Source of the DNA: Zeimonas arvi
Lineage (GTDB): Bacteria > Pseudomonadota > Gammaproteobacteria > Burkholderiales > Burkholderiaceae_E
Direction: 5' to 3'
Assembly: GCF_008039575.1 (NCBI RefSeq)
Contig: NZ_VDUY01000005.1
Coordinates: 186,001-250,000, forward strand
DNA length: 64,000 nucleotides
The notes below the pieces were generated by a model. It was given only the letters and a program-made list of their open reading frames with translations. It was not told the DNA's origin and ran no database searches. The translations under genes and the position numbers were made by a program. Positions 1 to 8,398 of the stretch are shown here, one piece after another (position 1 is the first letter of the stretch; each line of letters begins with the position of its first letter).

Positions 1-7
1 GATTCGA

Positions 8-412
8 TCAGACATCGCCTTCCGCCTGTCGATCGAAGGACAGCTCGACCATCACCCCGGCCGGATCCCGAACGAACAGCTGGATGACCGGGTTGCCCTC
101 CCTGCGCTGCTCGCGGAACTGCAGGCCGGCGGCGTCCAGCCGCCCCTTCAGCGCGGCGAGGCCGGTCATGCGGAAGCAGACGTGGTTGAAGCGTCCGGTG
201 GGCTGCGCCAGCGCGAGCTCGTCTTCGGAATACGAGGCGAGGTGCAGGGCGGCCAGCCGTCCGCCGTCGACGTAGAGCCAGTGGCCGGGAAAGTTGAAGT
301 TCGGCCGCTCGCCTTCGACGAGCCCCACGATGCCGGTGTAGAAGCGCAGCATCTCGGGCAGCCGCGCCGACGGAACGGACAGGTTCACATGGTCTATCGC
401 GGTCACGGTCAT
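8..412 (-). CDS. VOC (glyoxalase/bleomycin-resistance fold) family protein
   Basis: A 134-residue protein of the vicinal oxygen chelate superfamily. It opens with the usual beta-strand start (AIDHVNLSV) and carries metal-site-like residues: His near residue 8, a second His in GRFNHVCFRM, and a Glu in GVMVELSF near the C terminus. The length fits a single two-module VOC domain. Such proteins include glyoxalases, extradiol-like dioxygenases, epimerases and resistance proteins, so the substrate cannot be assigned. The ATG at 410-412 is chosen because the domain begins directly there; the open frame further upstream reads as arginine-rich shadow sequence. It diverges from the GntR regulator gene with about 55 bp between the starts, so that regulator may control it. 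Confidence 0.85.
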   Translation of the reverse strand: MTVTAIDHVNLSVPSARLPEMLRFYTGIVGLVEGERPNFNFPGHWLYVDGGRLAALHLASYSEDELALAQPTGRFNHVCFRMTGLAALKGRLDAAGLQFREQRREGNPVIQLFVRDPAGVMVELSFDRQAEGDV

Positions 413-467
413 CTGCGTCTCCCCCAGGACATGGGCGTCGGGCCGGCCGCTGGTAATCTCCCCGGCC

Positions 468-1145
468 ATGAACGCACAGGCCAGACCACCGAAGCCCGCC
501 GCACCCGTGCTCACCCTCAACGAGGAAGCGTACCGCAGACTCGAGGAGCTGATCGTCACGCTCGAGCTCGAGCCGGGCTGCGTCGTGTCGGAAGCGATGC
601 TCAGCGAGCGGATCGGCATCGGAACCACCCCGATCCGCGAGGCGTTGCAGCGCCTCGCTCGCGAGTACCTGGTGCAGATCCTGCCGCGTCGCGGCGTCGT
701 CGTCACCGCGATCGATGTCCGCCTGCAGCTCCAGGTGCTGGAGGCACGACGCGAGCTCGACCGCCTGATCGCCCGCTCGGCCGCCCGCCGCGCCAGCGCG
801 GCCGAGCGGGCCCGGATCGGGGAGATCGGGGCGCGGATGCTGAAGGCGGGAAGGAAAGGGGACCTCCACGGTTTCCTGCGGCTCGACGACGCGTTGAACC
901 AGCAGGCCGCACACGCGGCCCGCAACGAGGTCGCAGCCAATGCCGTGGCCGCGCTGCACGCTGTCTCGCGGCGCTTCTGGTTCCACCACCAGGCCGACAG
1001 CCCGCTCTCGGCCGAGACGGTCGCGCTTCACGCGGCGGTGGCCGAGGCGATCGGCAGCGGGGACGAGGCGCGCGCCGCAGCGTCGTCGGACGCGCTGATC
1101 GACCACCTGTTCGAATTCGCGCGCGCCACGCTTCCGGACACCTGA
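468..1145 (+). CDS. GntR family transcriptional regulator, FadR/FCD subfamily
   Basis: A 225-residue DNA-binding regulator. The N-terminal winged helix-turn-helix (about residues 18-80) contains the signature LSERIGIGTTPIREALQRL. The rest is an all-helical FCD ligand-binding domain with conserved Asp/His positions (for example RLDDALNQQAAHAA and the late helix ETVALHAAVAEAI) that in this family often bind a metal and a carboxylate effector. FadR-type regulators usually repress neighbouring catabolic genes until a small organic acid binds. The gene sits between a divergent VOC gene and two dioxygenase genes, and the perfect palindrome at 1221-1238 just downstream is a natural operator candidate. 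Confidence 0.92.
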   Translation: MNAQARPPKPAAPVLTLNEEAYRRLEELIVTLELEPGCVVSEAMLSERIGIGTTPIREALQRLAREYLVQILPRRGVVVTAIDVRLQLQVLEARRELDRLIARSAARRASAAERARIGEIGARMLKAGRKGDLHGFLRLDDALNQQAAHAARNEVAANAVAALHAVSRRFWFHHQADSPLSAETVALHAAVAEAIGSGDEARAAASSDALIDHLFEFARATLPDT

Positions 1146-1218
1146 GCCGGCGCGCCAGGCCCGGCGCCCGTTCCGCGCGGACGACCCTCGCGGCTTCCTC
1201 TTGCCGCTGGCATCCCCT

Positions 1219-1247
1219 TGTCACTGGCATGCCAGTGATATACCATC
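1219..1247 (+). promoter_or_regulatory. Putative sigma-70 promoter of the dioxygenase operon with an operator in its spacer
   Basis: TTGTCA at 1219-1224 is followed after 17 bases by TACCAT at 1242-1247, a reasonable -35/-10 pair. The spacer is occupied by the palindrome at 1221-1238, so a protein bound there would block RNA polymerase. The operon's ATG lies 30 bases downstream of the -10. Assignment is by inspection only. Confidence 0.5.
1221..1238. promoter_or_regulatory. Perfect 18-bp palindromic operator candidate (TCACTGGCATGCCAGTGA)
   Basis: The 18 bases equal their own reverse complement. The site lies between the GntR stop codon (1145) and the dioxygenase start (1277), overlapping the best -35/-10 pair. 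FadR-type GntR dimers bind short palindromes of this general size, so the regulator encoded at 468-1145 is the obvious candidate. The palindrome itself is seen directly; the binding partner is inferred. Confidence 0.7.
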
Positions 1248-1276
1248 AGGTCTCGACAACCTGCCGGAGGCGCCCG

Positions 1277-2098
1277 ATGCAGCTCACCGCGGAACAACTC
1301 GACCGGTACCAGCGCGACGGCTTCGTCGTGCTGCCCGGCCTCTTCTCGCCCGAGGAAGTGGCGGCGATGAAGGCCGAGCTCGCCCGCATCCAGGCGATCG
1401 ACACGGACCATCTGGTCCGCGAGCGCATCGGCGGCGTCGCCAAGACGATCTACCGGGTGCACGAGTCCGACGGGCCCACCGCATCGCCGGTCTTCCACGC
1501 TGCGGCGCGCAGCCCGCGCCTGCTCCTGCCCGCCCGACAGCTGCTGGGCGACGAAGCGCTATACGTCCATCACACGAAGTGCAACCTGAAGACGGCGATC
1601 GACGGCTCGGTCTGGCAGTGGCACCAGGACTACGGCACCTGGAGGAACGACGGCGTTCCCGGCGCCGATCCGATGAGCACCGCCCTGTTGATGCTCGACG
1701 AGCCGACCGAGGCCAACGGCTGCCTGTATTTCATTCCCGGCAGCCACAAGGCGGGACTGGTCGAGCCCGAGTTCGACGACCGCACGACTTCCTACAAGCT
1801 CTGGGTGGTGCCGAAACCGCGACTGATCGAGATCATGGCGCGGAGCCCGGATCCGGTGCCCATCGTCGGCAAGCCGGGCGCCGTCGTCTTCTTCCATCCG
1901 CTGATCCTTCACGCATCGGGGCACAACCTGTCGCGCTTCGACCGCTGGCAGGTGTACTTCGTCTACAACCGCGTGAGCAACCGGCCGCACGAGGTGCCGA
2001 ATCCGCGGCCCGACTACGTCCGATCCACCAATTGGCAGGCGCTTCAGGTCGGCTCCGATGAGCTGCTCGCGCCTCCGAGGGAAGCCGCCCATGCCTGA
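1277..2098 (+). CDS. Phytanoyl-CoA dioxygenase (PhyH) family non-haem iron oxygenase
   Basis: A 273-residue Fe(II)/2-oxoglutarate-type dioxygenase of the PhyH family. The iron-binding facial triad is visible as His116-x-Asp118 (in WQWHQDYGTW) and a distal His212 in LILHASGHNLS. The ANGCLYFIPGSH segment before the distal His is also typical. These enzymes hydroxylate unactivated carbons of small substrates such as acyl-CoAs, ectoine or alkyl acids using O2 and 2-oxoglutarate; the substrate here is unknown. The start follows a GGAGG at 1266-1270. It overlaps the second PhyH gene by 8 bp and is expected to be co-transcribed with it under the GntR-type operator. Confidence 0.9.
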   Translation: MQLTAEQLDRYQRDGFVVLPGLFSPEEVAAMKAELARIQAIDTDHLVRERIGGVAKTIYRVHESDGPTASPVFHAAARSPRLLLPARQLLGDEALYVHHTKCNLKTAIDGSVWQWHQDYGTWRNDGVPGADPMSTALLMLDEPTEANGCLYFIPGSHKAGLVEPEFDDRTTSYKLWVVPKPRLIEIMARSPDPVPIVGKPGAVVFFHPLILHASGHNLSRFDRWQVYFVYNRVSNRPHEVPNPRPDYVRSTNWQALQVGSDELLAPPREAAHA

Positions 2099-2978
2099 AG
2101 TCCTTGCCGCGCAACGCCCGCCTCACCGGCCTGTCGTCGATCGGGCCCTGCTCGCCGAGTACCGCGAACGCGGCTTCGTCACGGTCCCTCAGGTCCTCGA
2201 GGCTTCGCTGGTCGAGGCGCTTCGCGGCGCGACCTCGCGCCTGTGGGAGGCCGGCCGCTCGCTTGCCGCGAAGACCTCGCACTACGACCTCTCGGCCGGC
2301 CACCGCGCGGACAGCCCGCGGATCCGCCGCGTGTCGAGCCCGACCGAACTGGACCCCGTGTTCGAGCAGGCCGCCTTCGATTCGGTGCTCGGCGACATCG
2401 CCGCGGACCTGATCGGTGGACCGGTCAAGTTCTATCACTCGAAGATCAACTTCAAGCTGCCCGGCGGCGGCGAGGAGATCGGCTGGCACCAGGACTGGCC
2501 GGTGTTCCCGCACACCAACGCGAACCTGGTCGCGCTCAGCGTGCCGCTCACGCCCTCGCGCAAGGCCAACGGCTGCCTGCGCACGATTCCGGGCAGCCAC
2601 CGCGGCGGGGCACGCAGCCATTGGGCCGACGGGCGCTACGTGCTCAACTGCAACCAGAGCATGAGCGCCGGGGAGCTGGCCACCGCCGAGGACAGCGAGG
2701 TGGACCCGGGCGACGTCGTGGCGCACCACGGACTGGTGGTCCACGGATCGGCGCCGAACCCCTCGCCCGACATCCGCACCACCTGGATCATCCAGTACGC
2801 CGCGGCCGATGCCTTCGCCTACACCGCGCCGGTCATCGACAGTCGGCACCGCAACCGGATGGTGCGTGGCGAGCCGGCCACCCACGCGCGGGTGGAGGCC
2901 GGCCTCATCGAGCTTCCGCCGGACTTCAGCGGCGGGTACTCGTCGATCTATTCCCTGCAGACCGAGCGGCGCCGCTGA
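2091..2978 (+). CDS. Second phytanoyl-CoA dioxygenase family protein
   Basis: A 295-residue member of the PhyH family, distinct in sequence from the upstream enzyme. The iron ligands appear as His133-x-Asp135 in GWHQDWPVFPH and His218 in LVVHGSAPN, and ANGCLRTIPGSH is present. It starts within the end of the preceding gene (8-bp overlap, with GAGGGA just upstream), so the two are translationally coupled. A tandem pair with both sets of ligands intact suggests successive oxidations of one compound, or two subunits; the sequence does not say which. It converges with the minus-strand Bug receptor gene. Confidence 0.9.
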   Translation: MPEVLAAQRPPHRPVVDRALLAEYRERGFVTVPQVLEASLVEALRGATSRLWEAGRSLAAKTSHYDLSAGHRADSPRIRRVSSPTELDPVFEQAAFDSVLGDIAADLIGGPVKFYHSKINFKLPGGGEEIGWHQDWPVFPHTNANLVALSVPLTPSRKANGCLRTIPGSHRGGARSHWADGRYVLNCNQSMSAGELATAEDSEVDPGDVVAHHGLVVHGSAPNPSPDIRTTWIIQYAAADAFAYTAPVIDSRHRNRMVRGEPATHARVEAGLIELPPDFSGGYSSIYSLQTERRR

Positions 2979-2981
2979 GCA

Positions 2982-3941
2982 TCAGTCGACCTTGATGCCG
3001 GCCGTCGAGATCAACGCCTTGAACATCGCGCTGTCGGCGGCGACGGTCTTCGCGAACTGGGCGGGATTCTCGTAGTCGGGGTACTGGCTGAAGGCTTCCA
3101 TCTTCGACTTGGCGGCAGGGTCCGCGAGCGCCTTCTGCACTTCCGCAGACATCCGGTCGACGACGGCGGCAGGCGTGCCCTTGGGCGCAAAGAGGCCGAA
3201 CCAACTGCTCGTGTCCATCGGATAGCCAAGCTCGGCCGTGGTCGGAACATCAGGAAGTTCGGGGTGCCGGTACTTGCCCGTCGCGGCGAGCGGCTTCGCC
3301 TGGCCCGCCTTGATCGCGGTCAGCGCAACCGAATCGTAGATCAGGTCTATCTGGCCGCCGATCAGGTCGTTCAGCGCCGGCGCCGAGCCCTTGTAGGGCA
3401 CATGCAACGTCTTGATCCCGGCCTTCATGTTGACGATCTCGCCGATCAAGTGCGTAATCGTCGCGGTTCCGGCCGAGCCGAAAGTCAGCTTTCCCGGAGA
3501 CTTCCTGGCAAGCTCGACCAGTTCCTTGAAGTCGTTGGCCGGAAGATCCTTCCGCGCGACCGCCATGCCGTAGCTCCCGGAGACCTTGGCGATCGGCGTC
3601 AGGTCGGCAGGATCGTAGGGGACCTTGCGCAAGTGCGGCGTGATGGCCACCACAGCGGTGGGCGCGAGAAGGAAGGTGTAGCCGTCGGCCGGTGCGCTGG
3701 CCGCCGCCTGGGCGCCGATCGTGGCCCCAGCTCCAGCGCGATTCTCGACCACGATCGGCTGCCCGATTGCCTGTCCGACCCGCTCGCCGATGAAACGGGC
3801 GATGTGATCCGAATTCCCGCCCGCCGGATACGGCACGATGAGTCGCACTGGCTTGGCGGGCCAGTCGTTGGCCATGGAAGGGCTCGTTGCGATCGACAAG
3901 GCGGCAAGCACGCCGCCCATCACGAGGGTACGTCGCTTCAT
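2982..3941 (-). CDS. Bug family (TctC-like) periplasmic solute-binding protein
   Basis: A 319-residue extracytoplasmic receptor of the tripartite tricarboxylate transporter type. It has a signal peptide (about residues 1-26, hydrophobic stretch GGVLAALSIATS) followed by the family hallmark KPVRLIVPYPAGGNSD. Later family motifs are VENRAGAGATIGA and HVPYKGSAPAL. Bug proteins bind carboxylates, amino acids or aromatic acids and are greatly expanded in Burkholderiales, often without a linked TctAB membrane pair, as here. AAGGAGA precedes the ATG at 3941. It is the last gene of the minus-strand catabolic cluster and probably captures that pathway's substrate. Confidence 0.92.
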   Translation of the reverse strand: MKRRTLVMGGVLAALSIATSPSMANDWPAKPVRLIVPYPAGGNSDHIARFIGERVGQAIGQPIVVENRAGAGATIGAQAAASAPADGYTFLLAPTAVVAITPHLRKVPYDPADLTPIAKVSGSYGMAVARKDLPANDFKELVELARKSPGKLTFGSAGTATITHLIGEIVNMKAGIKTLHVPYKGSAPALNDLIGGQIDLIYDSVALTAIKAGQAKPLAATGKYRHPELPDVPTTAELGYPMDTSSWFGLFAPKGTPAAVVDRMSAEVQKALADPAAKSKMEAFSQYPDYENPAQFAKTVAADSAMFKALISTAGIKVD

Positions 3942-3980
3942 GACTTCGGTCTCCTTATGAAGTGTCAAACGGCCGGCAGG

Positions 3981-4724
3981 TCAGCGGCCAGTGAAACGGG
4001 GGGCGCGCTTCTCGCGGAATGCCAGCATGCCTTCCTCGATGTCCGCGCTGTCCCTGACGATTCCGAGCTCCCGCTGCGCACGGCCCATCTTCTCGGAGGG
4101 TCCTTGGGCCAATACCGACTCGGTGACGAATCGCTTGATCGTCTGCAGCACCAGCGGCGCCATCCCCGCCAGTTCGCGCGCCATCGCCAGCGCCGCTTCG
4201 ACCTGCTGGCCCTTCGGCACCACCTGGTTCACCAGGCCGATCTCGTGCGCGCGGGCCGCATCGACGGTGCGCCCGAGCATCATGATCTCCATGGCGATCT
4301 TGTGCGGAATTCGGCCCGCCAGACCGGCGATCATCCCGCCGGTGAATCCGAGCTTCGCTTCCGGATAGGAGAACCTGGCGTTGTCGGCCGCGACCATCAG
4401 GTCGCACATCATCGCAATGACCATCGCGCCGCCGACGCACCACCCGCCGACCGCACCGATGATGGGCTTGTCGGTCGAGATGCCGACGGTCGGCACGCAG
4501 CGCCACAGCTCCGGAAGATTGGTCACGTCGGCGCCGCCCGAGAAAGCCTCGTCACCGGTACCGGTCAGGACGGCGATGCGCTGCGTCCCGCTTCGATCGA
4601 ACTCCGCAAAGGCGGCCTGGAGCTCCAGCGCAGTCTGTGCGCAGATCGCATTGCGCCTTTCGGGTCGGTTGATGGCGATCAGCGTGACGCCGTCGTCGTG
4701 GTTGGTGACAATGATCTTTTCCAT
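3981..4724 (-). CDS. Enoyl-CoA hydratase/isomerase (crotonase) family protein
   Basis: A 247-residue crotonase-fold protein. The CoA/oxyanion segments are visible: NRPERRNAI, then GTGDEAFSGGADV, then GWCVGGAMVIAMMCDLMVA. Where classical hydratases carry their two acidic residues, this protein has YPEAKLGFTGGM: the first Glu is present but the second position is Gly. It may therefore catalyse isomerisation, hydrolysis or decarboxylation of an acyl-CoA rather than hydration. It lies 39 bp upstream of the Bug gene and about 43 bp downstream of the acyl-CoA synthetase gene, so it is probably co-transcribed with both. The ATG after an AAGGA-type site sets the start. Confidence 0.88.
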   Translation of the reverse strand: MEKIIVTNHDDGVTLIAINRPERRNAICAQTALELQAAFAEFDRSGTQRIAVLTGTGDEAFSGGADVTNLPELWRCVPTVGISTDKPIIGAVGGWCVGGAMVIAMMCDLMVAADNARFSYPEAKLGFTGGMIAGLAGRIPHKIAMEIMMLGRTVDAARAHEIGLVNQVVPKGQQVEAALAMARELAGMAPLVLQTIKRFVTESVLAQGPSEKMGRAQRELGIVRDSADIEEGMLAFREKRAPRFTGR

Positions 4725-4767
4725 TTCCGCTTTTCCTTTTTCCGCGTTCTTGAAGAGGGAGGGTGGC

Positions 4768-6894
4768 TCAGGCGCCGACGCGCAGGCGTGCATCGACCGC
4801 AACGCACCGGTCGACATCCACGATCAAGGGATTGACGTCGAGCTCGAACTCCTGGGATCCCAGGTCGTGCGCCAGCCAGCTCACGCGCACGATGGCATCG
4901 ACCACCGCGTCGACGGCCAACGCCCTGCCGCGATACCCCGACAGCACGGGCCAGACCGACAGGGACTCCAGCATCCGCCGCGCATCGGCTGCGGCAATCG
5001 GCGCCCGCGCGATCGCACGGTCCGAAAGCAGTTCCACCAGCACGCCACCGGCACCGACGACGACGATCGGCCCGAACTGGGCGTCGCGGCGCGCGCCGAC
5101 GATCACTTCCAGCTTTCCGGATGCCATCGTCTGGACCGACACACCATCGATGCGCGCTGTCGGCACCGCGGCGCGGGCCCGGTCGACGATCTGCCGATAG
5201 CACGCGGCTGCGCCAGCATCGTCGGCGATTCCCACGGCAACGCCTCCGACATCGGACTTGTGGACGATGTCGGCCGAGACGATCTTCATCACGACCGGGT
5301 AGCCCAGTTCCCGGGCCGCCGTGGCCGCCTCGTCCGCCCCGCGCACGAGCCGGGACTCGTTCACCGGCACACCGTAGCCGGCGAGGATCGCCTTCGATGC
5401 CGCCTCGTCGTACTGGCCTGCGGCAGGCGCGGCCACCGTGGCGCCGGCCGGCCGTTCGGGCCGCGTCCTGGGCACGAAGCCGCTGCGCGCATGCCAGGCG
5501 ACCAGCGCATCGATTGCCTCGCCCGTGTGGTTGGTGAACGCGATGCCGCGCTCGCGCAGCACTGCGCGCGCCCGGTCGGCCGCACGGCCCGGCTGCATCA
5601 CCCAGAACGCGGGTTTGCGCGATTGGCCCTGGTCGTCCGTCATGCCCGCCGCGAGCTGATCGGCCAGCCGCTCCATCATCGGCGCCGTGGTGATCGCGTA
5701 GAGGAGCGCGTCCGTGTTCGGATCGGCGGCCACGATCTCGGCCGTCACCTTCGAAACGTCGGCGGCGTCGTCGAACTTCCGCCCACCGAAGTCGACCGGA
5801 TTCAGGCCCTGGCCCGGTGAGTAGTGCTCGTCCAGCGCAGCGCGCGTCGCCGGCGCGAAATCGGCCATCTTCAGTCCGCCGCTGCTGATCGCATCGGCGG
5901 CCAGCGCGCCGCCCCCGCCGGAAGTGGTCAGCACGGCCACGGTCTCGACCCTCGCGTCGGGGTGCCTGGCGAGTGCGGCGGCGAGGGTGATCATCGTGCC
6001 GGTGTCGTCGAGCATCGTGATGTTCTCGTCCCGGCACACCGATGCCAGCACCGCGTGCGAGCCCGCGATGCTCGCCGTGTGCGAGAACGCCGCGCGGCTG
6101 CCCGCATCGGTGCGGCCGGCCTTGACCGCCAGCCAGGGCTTGCCGGCCTCGCGCGCCCGGCGTGCGAGCTCGGCGAATCGCCGCGGGTCCTTGATGCCCT
6201 CGATGTAAGTGCAGATCACGCGAGTCCGCGGATCCTCGATCAGGTACTCCACGAAGTCGCACAGCTCGAGATCCGCCTGGTTGCCGACCGAGACGCAATG
6301 GGAGAAGCCGACGCCCATTTCGAGCGCCCGGTCGAAGATCGTGGCCATCAGCGCACCGCTCTGGCTGACGAAGCCGATCGGCCCAACCGGCAAGGCATCG
6401 ACATCGAGCGCCGGTGACGAGCAAAGCACGACGCGATTGGCCGGGCTGATGATGCCCAGGCAGTTCGGGCCGATCAGGCGCATGCCATGGGCACGCGCGA
6501 TCTCGACGATCTCCGCTTCCAGCGCCGCGCCTTCGGGGCCGGCGTCGGAGAACTTGGCGGTGATGATGATGCCGCCGCGCGCGCCACGCGCGGCAGCGGC
6601 CGCGATCTCGTCCTTGACCTTCGCGCGGGGCAAGGCCATGACGACCATGTCCGGTGCCTCGGGTGTGGCCGAGACCGAGGGCACGGTCTTGATGCCGAAC
6701 AGGCTCTCGCGGCCCGGATTCACGGGATAGATGGTGCCGGCGTAGCCGTGCTTGATCAGCATCCGGTACAGCCGGCCGCCGAACTTGGTCTGGTCTTCCG
6801 AGGCGCCGATCACCGCGACCGAACGGGGGGCGAGCAACTGCGAAACCTCGGCCACCGGCACAGGGGCCGACGGGGCGGGAGCATTCATGTTCAT
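4768..6894 (-). CDS. ADP-forming acyl-CoA synthetase (acetate--CoA ligase family, fused subunits)
   Basis: A 708-residue protein with both parts of an NDP-forming acyl-CoA synthetase. The N-terminal CoA-binding Rossmann domain starts at SVAVIGASEDQTKFGG (residues 25-40). A succinyl-CoA-ligase-like domain contains the phospho-accepting His272 in FSHTASIAGSH. A C-terminal ATP-grasp domain (from about 490) shows KIVSADIVHKSDVGGVAVG. It would convert a free carboxylate, CoA and ATP to acyl-CoA, ADP and phosphate. Two ATGs occur at 6894 and 6888; the second has the better spacing to AGGAG. In this cluster it is a candidate activating step for the imported acid. Confidence 0.92.
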   Translation of the reverse strand: MNMNAPAPSAPVPVAEVSQLLAPRSVAVIGASEDQTKFGGRLYRMLIKHGYAGTIYPVNPGRESLFGIKTVPSVSATPEAPDMVVMALPRAKVKDEIAAAAARGARGGIIITAKFSDAGPEGAALEAEIVEIARAHGMRLIGPNCLGIISPANRVVLCSSPALDVDALPVGPIGFVSQSGALMATIFDRALEMGVGFSHCVSVGNQADLELCDFVEYLIEDPRTRVICTYIEGIKDPRRFAELARRAREAGKPWLAVKAGRTDAGSRAAFSHTASIAGSHAVLASVCRDENITMLDDTGTMITLAAALARHPDARVETVAVLTTSGGGGALAADAISSGGLKMADFAPATRAALDEHYSPGQGLNPVDFGGRKFDDAADVSKVTAEIVAADPNTDALLYAITTAPMMERLADQLAAGMTDDQGQSRKPAFWVMQPGRAADRARAVLRERGIAFTNHTGEAIDALVAWHARSGFVPRTRPERPAGATVAAPAAGQYDEAASKAILAGYGVPVNESRLVRGADEAATAARELGYPVVMKIVSADIVHKSDVGGVAVGIADDAGAAACYRQIVDRARAAVPTARIDGVSVQTMASGKLEVIVGARRDAQFGPIVVVGAGGVLVELLSDRAIARAPIAAADARRMLESLSVWPVLSGYRGRALAVDAVVDAIVRVSWLAHDLGSQEFELDVNPLIVDVDRCVAVDARLRVGA

Positions 6895-6958
6895 TTCTCC
6901 TGATTGGGTTCTCTGGGAAGGAAGACGGCCGGCGAGCAGGCCGGCAGAGGCAGAGGAT

Positions 6959-7696
6959 TCAGCGCGAGCCTCCGAGCTGGCGCTCGCGATAGGCCGCCAT
7001 CCGCGCTTTCAGGCCCGGACGCGATGCCGACCGGACGAGCGCCGCGAGGTCGGCGTCCGACCCGTCGTCGGCGATCGCAGCGCGCAGCCCGGCCCAGGTC
7101 CGGCGGTCCACCATGACCGGCGCGAGCGCGCCCGAGCCTGCCTCTCCGGCGCCGACCGTCAACACCGCACTGGCCAGTCCCGTCTCGGCGGCCTCGTCGG
7201 CGCCGATCGTGGTCGCCTCGCTCACCCAGCGAAGCGCAGTGGCGTCGCCCACCCGGCGCGCGAGCCGACGCGTGCCCAGCACGATCCCGAATCCCGCGCC
7301 GGGAAAGCGCAGGCTCGCGCCCGGCGCGAGCAGGCGAAGGTCGCAGGCGGCGAACAGGTCGGCGCCGGCGCCCATGATCCGGCCCTGGCCGATCGCCACG
7401 GTGCGCACCGGCGCCCGCCACACCATGTCGAGCAGCATCTCGATCCGCACGAAGCGCCAGAGCAGCGTCGCGTCCGTCTCGCCATCGAGGTCCGACAGGT
7501 CGAAGCCGGTGCAGAAGTGTCGGCCGCTCGCTCGAAACGCCACCGTGTTCACCGACGCGTCCGCCGCGGCGCGGCCGAAGGCGCCGATCAAGGCCTCGAC
7601 GAAATCCGCCGACAATGCGTTGCCCCGCTCGGCGCGGTCCAGCGTGATCGTGACGACGCCGTCGGCCGCGGCGGAAACGGCGACGGGCGCGCTCAC
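6959..7696 (-). CDS. Second enoyl-CoA hydratase/isomerase family protein
   Basis: A 245-residue crotonase-fold protein that diverges from the family norm. It keeps ITLDRAERGNALS, RASGRHFCTGFDLSD and GRIMGAGADLFAACD for the CoA pocket. The usual PE(x)LG segment is FPGAGFGIVLG, so neither classical hydratase Glu is obvious. GTG at 7694-7696 is chosen because it overlaps the stop of the upstream thiol dioxygenase gene in a GTGA arrangement, a strong sign of translational coupling. The longer in-frame extension upstream is only the antisense or alternate frame of that gene. The reaction is unknown. Confidence 0.85.
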   Translation of the reverse strand: MSAPVAVSAAADGVVTITLDRAERGNALSADFVEALIGAFGRAAADASVNTVAFRASGRHFCTGFDLSDLDGETDATLLWRFVRIEMLLDMVWRAPVRTVAIGQGRIMGAGADLFAACDLRLLAPGASLRFPGAGFGIVLGTRRLARRVGDATALRWVSEATTIGADEAAETGLASAVLTVGAGEAGSGALAPVMVDRRTWAGLRAAIADDGSDADLAALVRSASRPGLKARMAAYRERQLGGSR

Positions 7697-8343
7697 TTCG
7701 CGCCCGCCCCGCCGCGCACCGCCGCCGAGCGGTCCCACAGGTTGGGCACCCGGTCCGACGAGTAGCCCGACACGAAGTCCTTGGACGCGCCGGTCTCCGG
7801 ATCGAAGACGTGACGACGCAACGCCCCGATGTTCGCGCCATAGACGTGGATGCTGATCGACGGCCGGTCCGGCAGCCCGTTGGCCACCACGTGGATGTCC
7901 CCGACCGTGGGCGACACCGCGTCGACCTCGCCGGGTCGCAGCGTGGCCTGCTCGCCGTCGGGCACCAGGCGGCCATCGGCCTCGCGCTTCCAGCGCTGGC
8001 ACAGCTCGGCGCCGCGCAGCATGCCGACCAGCCCCCAAACGGTATGGTCGTGCACCGGCGTGCGCTGCCCGGGGCCCCAGACGAAGCTCACCACCGAGAA
8101 ACGCTCGAGTGGATCGGCGTGCAGCAGGTACTGACGGTAGAACTGCGGGTCGGGCTGCGCGCAGAACTCGGGCAGCCAGTCGTCGCGGGCGATCAGCTTC
8201 GCCAGCAGCTCGCGGCCTTCGGCGAGCAAGGCGGGCTCGTGGTCGGTGCGCTCGACCAACCGGGTCATCGCGACGACGAACTCGCGCAGCGGCGCGATCG
8301 GCTCGACGCCCTGCGCGGGCGCCTGGTCGGGTCGGGTGTTCAT
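7693..8343 (-). CDS. Cupin thiol dioxygenase, 3-mercaptopropionate dioxygenase-like (cysteine dioxygenase family)
   Basis: A 216-residue non-haem iron dioxygenase. The 3-His site is His98-x-His100 (PVHDHTVWG) and His151 (GDIHVVAN). A Ser164-His166-Tyr168 outer-sphere triad is read from SISIHVYGANIG. Gln71 (YRQYLL) sits where mammalian-type cysteine dioxygenases have the carboxylate-binding Arg, and the Cys of their Cys-Tyr crosslink is replaced by Gly. These features fit bacterial 3-mercaptopropionate/cysteine dioxygenases, which oxidise a thiol to a sulfinate with O2; residue equivalences are from memory of the family. The ATG at 8343 has AGGAG eight bases upstream. It sits between a CoA-transferase and crotonase genes. 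Confidence 0.82.
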   Translation of the reverse strand: MNTRPDQAPAQGVEPIAPLREFVVAMTRLVERTDHEPALLAEGRELLAKLIARDDWLPEFCAQPDPQFYRQYLLHADPLERFSVVSFVWGPGQRTPVHDHTVWGLVGMLRGAELCQRWKREADGRLVPDGEQATLRPGEVDAVSPTVGDIHVVANGLPDRPSISIHVYGANIGALRRHVFDPETGASKDFVSGYSSDRVPNLWDRSAAVRGGAGAK

Positions 8344-8398
8344 TCCATGATCTCCTGACAGTTCTGCCATGCCACAGCGGCTCGAGCGGGAGCGCCCG

